Positions 1 to 7,800 of a stretch of DNA of 20,655 bases are shown here, in pieces. The stretch is taken from NCBI GenBank assembly GCA_963643465.1, contig CAVIJT010000025.1, positions 1 through 20,655 on the forward strand. Reading direction: 5' to 3'. The position numbers and the translations under genes are program-made. This stretch comes from CAG-411 sp963643465 (GTDB lineage Bacteria; Bacillota; Clostridia; Lachnospirales; Lachnospiraceae). The notes beneath the pieces were generated by a model. It saw only the letters and a program-made list of their open reading frames with translations, made no database searches and was not told the origin of the DNA. Numbering within the stretch: position 1 is the first letter of the stretch; every line of letters starts with the position of its first letter.

Positions 1-1020
1 GTTTTACCTCCATATACATTCCAACTTCCTGATGTTTTATTAGATGAACCATTTGGTACAAATATGTATCCATTTGTACTCTGAATCAATACATCATCTG
101 TCTGCTTATCCCAACTACTTGTTCCGGATGTATTCTTAAATAGTACCTTTGTATACTTCTTTGGTACGCTAAACTGATATACATTGGTTGCTACCTTTGT
201 TCCTTCATACGTCTTTGCACTTACTCCATCTGCCCACACATACGCATATACTTTTGACCAGTTGGTTTTTTCGTTATTATAATAGAACTCAATTTCTTCT
301 ACTGGCACTGGTACTGGAGTTGTTGGTGCTGGTGCCGGAGTCGTTGGCCCTGGAGCTGGGGTCGTTGGTTCTGGCGTTTTACCTCCATATACATTCCAAC
401 TTCCTGATGTCTTATTAGATGAACCGTTTGGCACAAATATATATCCATCTATGTTCTGAATTAATACATCATCTGTCTGCTTATCCCAGTTACTTGTTCC
501 GGATGTATTTTTAAATAATACTTTTGCATATTTCTTTGGTACTTTAAACTGATATACATTGGTTGCTACCTTTGTTCCCTCATACGTTGTTGCACTTACT
601 CCATCTGACCACACATACGCATATACCTTTGACCAGTTGGTTTTTTCATTGTTATAGTAGAACTCAATTTCTTCTACTGGCACTGGTACTGGGGTTGTTG
701 GTGCTGGCGCCGGAGTCGTTGGTTCTGGCGTTTTAGCTCCATATACATTCCAACTTCCCGATGTCTTATTAGATGAACCGTTCGGCACAAATATATATCC
801 ATCTGTGTTCTGAATTAATACATCATCTGTCTGCTTATCCCAGCTACTTGTTCCGGATGTATTCTTAAATAGTACCTTTGTATACTTCTTTGGTACGCTA
901 AACTGATATACATTTGTTGCTACTTTTGTTCCTTCATATGTTTTTGCACTTACTCCATCTGACCATACATACGCATATACTTTTGACCAGTTTGTTTTAC
1001 TGTTATTATAATAGAACGTA
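1..1020 (-). repeat. Tandem CBM26-coding repeats with Pro/Thr linkers
   Basis: Near-identical units of about 354-375 bases encode successive CBM26-type modules. The first bases of the window (gttttacctccatata) recur at 376 and, with one change, at 730. The 21-base difference in period comes from a longer linker (an extra PGPTTPA-type heptad). Each module shows FYYNN, W-K/N-VYAYVW, TNVYQF, VLFKNTS, WDKQTDD, GYIFVPN and SNKTSGSWNVYG blocks. The same modules recur in the gene at the right end of the window. Confidence 0.9.
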
Positions 1021-4000
1021 GTTTCTTCTATTGCCTTATTAACCACATAATCTTCCACACTATATAATGTAGTAAATCCAGCATCATCTGTTACTGTAAC
1101 ATATACTCTATATGTTCCGTCCATATCTGGTGTCCATGTTCCGGAAGCTAAACTATCCATTGTGAAATATAATTCTTTTGAACCATATTCATAATTTCCT
1201 CCACGCACATGTACAAGACATTTCTTATTTCCGGTTCCGCCTTTTGTTTTCACCGTTGCACGAATTTGGGTTCCCACTTTTTGTGGTGACACTTTATCAT
1301 ATGTAATACTTTCTACCGTTGGCTGTGCATTTACTGTTACACTCTTTTCCTGTTTCACTACAGTACCGTCTGAGTCTTTTGCATACATGGTTAATGTATA
1401 TTTACCAGCTTGCTTAGGGTACCAGCTTGCTTTATTTGTTGTACTGTAACTGCTTAATTCTGTAACGGTTCCACTTGCATCTTTTACTGTATATTTATAA
1501 TTTACAGTTCCAATGTTATTCGCTACTGTTCCAGTCAATGTTCTGGATCTTCCTACTGTTGTCTCATCCAGATCAATATCCCAGTCAAACTCGGAAATTG
1601 CTAATTCATCATTAACTACATACTTTCCACCACTTAATAATGTAGTAAATCCAGCATCATCTGTTACTGTAATACTTACATTATACGTTCCGTCCATATC
1701 TGGTGTCCATGTTCCTGTCGTATTACTATCCATTGTGAAATATATTTGCTTTGAACCATTCTCATAATTTCCACCTCGCACATGTACAAGACACTTCTTA
1801 TTTCCGGTTCCGCCTTTTACCTTCACTGTTGCACAAATTTTAGTTCCTACCTTTTGTGGTGATACCTTATCAAATGTAATACTCTCTAAAGTTGGTACCG
1901 CATTTACTGTTACACTCTTTTCCTGTTTCACTACAGTACCGTCTGAGTCTTTTGCATACATGGTTAATGTATATTTACCAGCTTGCTTAGGGTACCAGCT
2001 TGCTTTATTTGTTGTACTGTAACTGCTTAATTCTGTAACGGTTCCACTTGCATCTTTTACTGTATATTTATAATTTACAGTTCCAATGTTATTCGCTACT
2101 GTTCCAGTCAATGTTCTGGATCTTCCTACTGTTGTTTCATCCAAATCCATATCCCAGTCAAACTCGGAAATTGACATTTCTTTATTTACCATATAGCTTC
2201 CGCCACTTAACATTGTGGTATATCCAGCATCATCTGTTACTGTAACATACACCTTATAGGTTCCATCTGTATCAGGGGTCCATGTTCCTGTTGTACTGTT
2301 GCTCATTGTAAAATACAAATCTTTCATACCAAACCGGTAATTTCCACCCTGTACATGAATAATACACTTCTTGTTACCTGTTCCACCGTTTACTTTGGCT
2401 GAGGCAGTGATTTTAGTACCAATTCTCTGTGGAGATGCCTTATCAAATGTAACACTTTCCAAAGTCATTCTTTCATTTACAGTTACTTTCTTTTCTGCCT
2501 GTACTACGGTACCATCTACATCCTTTGCATACATAATCAATGTATAACTTCCAGCTTTACTTGGTTTCCATGTTACTTTGCTATTCGTGCTATAGCTACA
2601 TATATCCGTAACTGTTCCATTTGAATCTTTTACTGCATATTTATAATCCACCGTACCTTGATTTCCAGTAACTGTTCCTGTTAGCGTTCTCTCTTTTCCT
2701 ACGGTTGTTTCATCTAAATCAATGTCCCAGTCAAACTCGGAAATCTTTATTATTTTAAGAGGATACTCTGTATCTTCGTTTGATAATTCCATATCAGATA
2801 ATCCAGACGTATAAAGAACCATTCCTTGGCTCTTAATATCCACTTTTACTTCTGTAGCAGTGTCCGAATTTGAATTAGGATTTCTATCATACATAGATAC
2901 AGACCATTCATAATCATCCAACGTATCTTTTGAAATATTGCTAACTACTTTATTCAAATCAAAGGCAATAGTCCCCTCATTTTGCGTAGTAGAACCATCT
3001 AATGAAAAACTTGTTGGCCAAGCGGAACGGTCAGTTGCATGATATTTTAAATCTTGCTCCGTATCATAAGAACTAATTTTTCCTGTACTTTTATTTTTTG
3101 CATTTATTTTTAATACAAAATCTACACGATCCACAGTGTTTACTGATGCAACTAAGAAAATATCAGAAGTGCTTTTCTGACTTGTACAAGTATATATAAC
3201 TTCATCTCCACACTTTCCGTTTAAAAAAGGGACACGATGTTTGGAACTTATCTTACCATCCACAATAGTCCCCTTATCAATGGCTGCATTAATTCTAGTT
3301 TCATCAGCAGAATTCAATACAGCAGATACCGCATTCAATGCGTCATAAGCAACCCAAACATAACCTTTCTGTCCATAGTCAGTACCATGGGAATTAACTA
3401 TTTTAATTGCTCCCATTTCTGCATCTTGCTTTTTATCATCATGATTTATATCTACCCAGATATTATCATCATATCCAACAATGACCATTGCATGATGTCC
3501 CCAGTCACGAGAACCATCATCAGCAGCCAAATAATGATCACAACGACTTACAATCACTTCCCCTGGATGGCTAGCAGATTTATCTTCTGTACTTGTATAA
3601 TTTAAAGTACAAAAACCTGTCGCAAAATGTATCATCTGACCATTGTTTATCGCTGCCTTCATCAAATCTAAATCACTATCATCAGGACTACTAATTGGTG
3701 TTCCTTCTCGCGAAACAAGTTTCATTTGATCAAATTTATCAATACGATTATTCGCTGCATCTTCCCATATTTCTTCGGTAGGATACCATGTATATTGATA
3801 ATTTTTTACACTTTGTGAAGATGGTGCAACAGATTGATACGGTGCCCCATTGTCCCTCAAAAAGCATGCAGTATCATAAAGATGGGAGCCACGCCCTGTA
3901 CTTTCACCTCCACGAGTTCGGTTGTACACAAACAACGGTGACAATGTATTTCCTTGTGTCTTCGAAGAAATTCCCCTTACCTTATTAATCGTATATGTTC

Positions 4001-4424
4001 CTAAATAATAGACCCCTGAATACAGCGCACAAGAACCGCCTATCTGGTTTACAATATTAGGTGCATACTCACTCTGAGACAAATCCACCGCAGACGGATA
4101 ACTTATATCTTGGATATCTGCATTTCCAATCTCTACCTCTTCGTAATATTCCTCTGTATCAGTAATTACATCTTTGTTCTCCTCTTCAGATAGCTCTGAA
4201 AGTTCTCCCGTTGGATAATCCTCCAGATGATCATAAATTTTGCTATTATAATCCTCTTGAACAGTTGCTGACACATCTACATCATATTCTGTGTCATTTG
4301 TTGTTTCCGCCAAAGCAGTAAAATCTGCTCCGCCGTTTCCAAAAGATGTAACAAGCATGCTAGACGCAAGCATCAAACTTACAATCTTTTTTCTGATTTG
4401 ATTTTTAAATACTTTTTTCTTCAT
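1..4424 (-). CDS. Secreted papain-family (C1A) cysteine protease with Ig-like repeats and CBM26 starch-binding modules (C-terminus off the left edge)
   Basis: The frame is open from the ATG at 4424 to base 1 without a stop, so at least 1474 residues are present and the C-terminus is missing. An AGGAGG site lies 8-10 bases before the ATG. Residues 1-40 form a signal peptide (KKK start, hydrophobic core, probable cut after TALA). Residues about 100-385 look like a papain-type C1A domain: oxyanion Gln127 and Cys132 in NQIGGSCALYS, His311 in GHHAMVIVGYDD, Asn344 in VNSHG. The usual Trp after the catalytic Cys is Ala, and the Gln-Cys spacing is one residue shorter than in papain. A beta-rich domain of unknown type covers about 385-555. 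Three 191-residue Ig-like repeats (each starting ISEFDWD) fill 558-1134, then three CBM26-type modules (FYYNN..WSKVYAYVW) separated by Pro/Thr linkers. Inferred role: a surface protease held on starch. No cell-wall anchor is visible in this part. Confidence 0.88.
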   Translation of the reverse strand, partial: MKKKVFKNQIRKKIVSLMLASSMLVTSFGNGGADFTALAETTNDTEYDVDVSATVQEDYNSKIYDHLEDYPTGELSELSEEENKDVITDTEEYYEEVEIGNADIQDISYPSAVDLSQSEYAPNIVNQIGGSCALYSGVYYLGTYTINKVRGISSKTQGNTLSPLFVYNRTRGGESTGRGSHLYDTACFLRDNGAPYQSVAPSSQSVKNYQYTWYPTEEIWEDAANNRIDKFDQMKLVSREGTPISSPDDSDLDLMKAAINNGQMIHFATGFCTLNYTSTEDKSASHPGEVIVSRCDHYLAADDGSRDWGHHAMVIVGYDDNIWVDINHDDKKQDAEMGAIKIVNSHGTDYGQKGYVWVAYDALNAVSAVLNSADETRINAAIDKGTIVDGKISSKHRVPFLNGKCGDEVIYTCTSQKSTSDIFLVASVNTVDRVDFVLKINAKNKSTGKISSYDTEQDLKYHATDRSAWPTSFSLDGSTTQNEGTIAFDLNKVVSNISKDTLDDYEWSVSMYDRNPNSNSDTATEVKVDIKSQGMVLYTSGLSDMELSNEDTEYPLKIIKISEFDWDIDLDETTVGKERTLTGTVTGNQGTVDYKYAVKDSNGTVTDICSYSTNSKVTWKPSKAGSYTLIMYAKDVDGTVVQAEKKVTVNERMTLESVTFDKASPQRIGTKITASAKVNGGTGNKKCIIHVQGGNYRFGMKDLYFTMSNSTTGTWTPDTDGTYKVYVTVTDDAGYTTMLSGGSYMVNKEMSISEFDWDMDLDETTVGRSRTLTGTVANNIGTVNYKYTVKDASGTVTELSSYSTTNKASWYPKQAGKYTLTMYAKDSDGTVVKQEKSVTVNAVPTLESITFDKVSPQKVGTKICATVKVKGGTGNKKCLVHVRGGNYENGSKQIYFTMDSNTTGTWTPDMDGTYNVSITVTDDAGFTTLLSGGKYVVNDELAISEFDWDIDLDETTVGRSRTLTGTVANNIGTVNYKYTVKDASGTVTELSSYSTTNKASWYPKQAGKYTLTMYAKDSDGTVVKQEKSVTVNAQPTVESITYDKVSPQKVGTQIRATVKTKGGTGNKKCLVHVRGGNYEYGSKELYFTMDSLASGTWTPDMDGTYRVYVTVTDDAGFTTLYSVEDYVVNKAIEETTFYYNNSKTNWSKVYAYVWSDGVSAKTYEGTKVATNVYQFSVPKKYTKVLFKNTSGTSSWDKQTDDVLIQNTDGYIFVPNGSSNKTSGSWNVYGAKTPEPTTPAPAPTTPVPVPVEEIEFYYNNEKTNWSKVYAYVWSDGVSATTYEGTKVATNVYQFKVPKKYAKVLFKNTSGTSNWDKQTDDVLIQNIDGYIFVPNGSSNKTSGSWNVYGGKTPEPTTPAPGPTTPAPAPTTPVPVPVEEIEFYYNNEKTNWSKVYAYVWADGVSAKTYEGTKVATNVYQFSVPKKYTKVLFKNTSGTSSWDKQTDDVLIQSTNGYIFVPNGSSNKTSGSWNVYGGK
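1029..2748 (-). repeat. Three in-frame 573-bp repeats coding for Ig-like modules
   Basis: The string cagtcaaactcgg recurs at 1583, 2156 and 2729, giving an exact period of 573 bases (191 codons). The two left-hand copies share a perfectly identical 236-base block (1327-1562 and 1900-2135), checked base by base. The rightmost copy is clearly diverged from both. Each unit encodes an ISEFDWD..LDETTVG start, a YKY.VKD segment, and a TGTWTPD..GTY.VYVTVTDDAG segment. This pattern fits recent duplication or gene conversion of the two left units. Confidence 0.93.
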
Positions 4425-4432
4425 TACTTTTC

Positions 4433-4438
4433 CTCCTT
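4433..4438 (-). promoter_or_regulatory. Ribosome binding site of the papain/CBM26 gene
   Basis: The minus strand reads aaaaggaggaaaagta directly before ATG 4424. It is a full AGGAGG core at normal spacing and fixes the start of this gene. Confidence 0.8.
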
Positions 4439-4455
4439 TTTTCGGAGTTCATTCT

Positions 4456-4484
4456 ATCCTATTTTTTCGTATAGCGCAAAACAA
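4456..4484 (-). promoter_or_regulatory. Candidate promoter of the papain/CBM26 gene
   Basis: On the minus strand a -35-like TTGTTT (4484-4479) and a -10-like TAGGAT (4461-4456) are 17 bases apart. They predict a leader of about 25 bases. The stretch 4455-4471 is the same, but for one base, as the -10/spacer region before the LRR protease gene (9731-9747). A weaker alternative, TTTGTG-16-TATAAA, lies further upstream at 4641-4668. Confidence 0.45.
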
Positions 4485-4837
4485 ATTTTTCCATAAATCC
4501 TTACTTTCATTGCATCCCAAAAATCGAACACATACGATTTTGCATTTTTTCATTTTCTTTTTTGTGCATTTCCTACAATCTTATTGTAGCTTTTAGGTTA
4601 ATTTTATATTTTTTTTGCATTTTTATGTTTTTTTTTACATTTTATATTGTCCCAAATATTTGCACAAACTTTGCTTCTAATCCACTTTATGTTCTATACA
4701 CAAACCTATTCCCCAATACAGAATTCTCAGCAACTCCAATTTAAGAAATATCCATCAAATTACCAAAACCCCTAGCAAAATAATACTCAAAATAGATACC
4801 TACTCAATATATCTTGATTGGTTATTAAAAAGCACAA
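4485..4837. other. AT-rich intergenic region between the two surface-protein genes
   Basis: No credible gene is seen. It holds a perfect 7-bp inverted repeat aaaatcg/cgatttt (4520-4526 and 4535-4541, 8-base spacer), about 50 bases upstream of the best promoter and possibly an operator. It also has a very T-rich plus-strand stretch (about 4556-4650). A 60-codon plus-strand frame at 4562-4744 has no ribosome site and is best explained by base composition. Confidence 0.5.
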
Positions 4838-4870
4838 CAAAAATACGACCCCCATTGAGGTCGTATTTTC
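4838..4870 (-). terminator. Intrinsic terminator of the LRR protease gene
   Basis: An 11-bp perfect stem (aaaatacgacc 4840-4850 with ggtcgtatttt 4859-4869, 8-base loop) is followed on the minus strand by TTTTTGTTG. It lies 14 bases after the stop codon at 4884. Confidence 0.92.
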
Positions 4871-4883
4871 TTTACATTTTTAA

Positions 4884-7800
4884 TTACTTCCACTTTGTTT
4901 TTGTAGGCAAGCCTTTCTTTTTAAACAACTTCTTATATGCTTTCTTCTTTCCTGCTGGAACTTTTACAGTAATCTTCTTTGCTACTCCCTTAAACGCTCC
5001 TGCACCTACAGAAGTAAGGCTCTTTGTTTTAATCGTCACCTTTTTCAGATTCTTAGCACCAAAGAATGCTTTTGCACCAATCTTCTTTACATTCTTTCCA
5101 ATCACTACACTCTGCAATGTTTTATCATTCTTCCAAACATTCGCACCAATTGCAGTTACTTTATAAGACGTTCCGTTAATCTTTACGGAAGCTGGTACAG
5201 TGACTGTTTTCTTTTTGCTTACTTTCTTTGTTAAGGTAACGGTCTTTGCTGATGCGTTGCTGATTTTGTACTTATAATTTCCAACCTTATGTACACTACC
5301 TACCGTTTCTTCTTTCTTTTCATCCTCTGTCTTTTTTTCTTCTTCCCCTTTCGTAGTTCCTGCCTTGTCTCCAATCTTGAATTCTACAGTATTACTGGTT
5401 CCTTTATAATTTCCAAGACCTGTCACAAGAAGTTTCATAGTTGTTTCATCCTCACTGACTTTAGAAACCTTAAAATCATCCTTTTCTGTTAAAATCTGAT
5501 TTCCCAGTTTCACCTCTAATTCCGGAATTGCACCTGCTTGTATGTCTGTCTTGGCAGTTACTGAAATTTTTGCAAAACTTGCTTTTTCAAAGGTTGCAGA
5601 AATAGAATGTGACTTGCCTATATTAGAAAATGTATAAGATGTAACATTTCCCACGCTCTTTCCATCTACAACCACATCAGACACCATGTATCCCGCATCC
5701 GGTGTAATAGAATATACTGCATCTTCACCTTTGATTACAGACTTTTGTCCCTTTCTTGTAATGGTTCCGCCAACTCCTACAGATGCACTTACTGGTACAA
5801 GAGAAACTGCCTTATTCTCCACAGTTACTGCTGCGTTATCACAATTAGTAAAGGCTGCACTTCCCTGATTTTGCTCTACTTCAATGGAGTTTCCATTTCC
5901 TACTCCTGAAACTTTTATACTCTCTTTATCCATAAGTGCGGAAGACTCTAATGTAACAGAGTAACTCTGTCCGCTTGCTGGTGTAATACTACATTCATTT
6001 TCTCCTGCAAAATCTTGCAAATCGATGGTTACCTGTTTCGATTCTGTTGTAGTTGTAATACTTCGCTCTGTTCCAATAACAGAAACGCTAAATTTGCTTG
6101 TTCCACTTGTATTTTCAATTTTATAGGAACCCTCTGGCAAATATACTTTATAGGTCTCATCTGTTGAAGTATCTTCATCCGAATCACAGAGATAAATGTC
6201 ACTTCTCTTGGTATATAGTTGCCCATTTTTCACCTGTGCCAATGCACTTCCTGATTCAGAATAAATGGTATAACTATTCACATTACATCCTACTAAAATT
6301 TCTGAACTATAATATTCGCTGGAACGTTTCTCCCATGCACGAAGTACAGATTCATAAGAATAGTAAGATATCCAACTATTTGTCACATTATTTCCACATG
6401 CTTCCGTTCCATTGATTTTATAACTCCAGCCACTAATCTTTCCATCATTATCCCTTGTAAGTGAAATGTACTGTTCCTCTTTTGCATAATTTGGATCATA
6501 AATATAAATTTTATCATCATCTATTTTATATGCCGCTACTGCGTGACCAGAAGTTTTTGAATGAATAGATAGGATAACAGGAAGACCGGTTCCCTCTTGT
6601 GTAGCTTTTATGGCTTCTTCTATTGCATCCCAATCATCTTTATGAACACTTTTATCCTGCGAAACCTCATTTTCTCTCTGTGCAATATGTAATGTCTCAA
6701 TAAATCGAGTAAGACTAATTTTTGATTTTGCGTTCACATCACCGCATGACAAATCACTATTCTTTGTCAAATCATTTCCAAAATCATACAAATTGATACT
6801 ATCGCCCTCTACGTTCAGCATCAAAGCAGTTGCCGCCATTCCAAAGCAGTTGCCGCCCCATTCTGGCCATTCCTGATACATATTTTTAGACTTTCCTGTC
6901 TTTCCATATAAATACTGGAATACACTTAACGGAATACGGTATGGTGTAGAATATCCATAAGCAGAACGTGAATTCAAAAAGCTATAATGTAGGGTATCAA
7001 AATTAATATTCTGCTTGGTGCTTATCCAGTGGGCATACAATTTCATTTCTCCTGTAGAATTTACCACCATATCTTCTGTGATAATTTGTCCACCAGATTC
7101 CTGTGTATACCATCCAATAAAGCTATACCCACTTCTTGTAGGTTTTGGTAACTCACCATATGTATCTTGTGCATACACAATTCTATCACCTGCGCCACCT
7201 TCTACACTTCCTCCATTTGCATCAAAAGAAATTTTAAGTGAATTTTCAATAAATTGAGCATATAATACCTGATTCGATGCAAGATTTACTACAGTTGTAT
7301 TCTCTACTTTCATACCACCTTCTGGTTCTGTAAACCATCCCTGGAAAACGCAGTTTGCTTTACTTACCGCAGGAAGTTTCTCATATTTTGTACCATTCTT
7401 TACCGTAATAGAAGATACCTCACAGCTTCCACCATTTGCCTCCAAAGACACTTTATAACTTGGCGCCTCGGTTGCAGCTGGTGCTACCGTTTCCGTAGTA
7501 ACCGCCTGTTTGCTACTGTTCTTTGGTGTGGATACAGATTTCTTCTTTACTGAATTCACCTGCATATCTTCCTCTTCTTCCGGCTCCTTTGTTATCTCTG
7601 GTTCTTCTGTTGGCTCCTCCCAATCTTCTTCTGGCACAAGGGTGTCCTCTGGTTCGATGGTCTCCTCCGGTTCAATGGTAGGTTCCTGATCATCAAAATC
7701 CTCTGGAAGCTCGGTTTCCGTTGGCTTTTCTGTTGGTTCCTCTGTGGCTTTTGAAGTAGCGGTAGGAGCCTTTGTAACTTTTTCTGTTGCTTTTGGTGTA

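Noticed and set aside
1..2748. The repeat arrays as CRISPR
   Set aside because: The units are 350-573 bases, in frame and coding for protein modules, with no short direct repeats and unique spacers.
3237..3605. Plus-strand frames inside the minus-strand surface-protein genes (for example 3237-3605, 4855-5166, 9183-9545)
   Set aside because: They are antisense shadows of well-supported domains, lack ribosome sites and read as low-complexity hydrophobic text.
4562..4744. 60-codon plus-strand frame, hydrophobic and Phe-rich
   Set aside because: It lies in T-rich intergenic DNA, has no ribosome site and its composition simply reflects poly-T.
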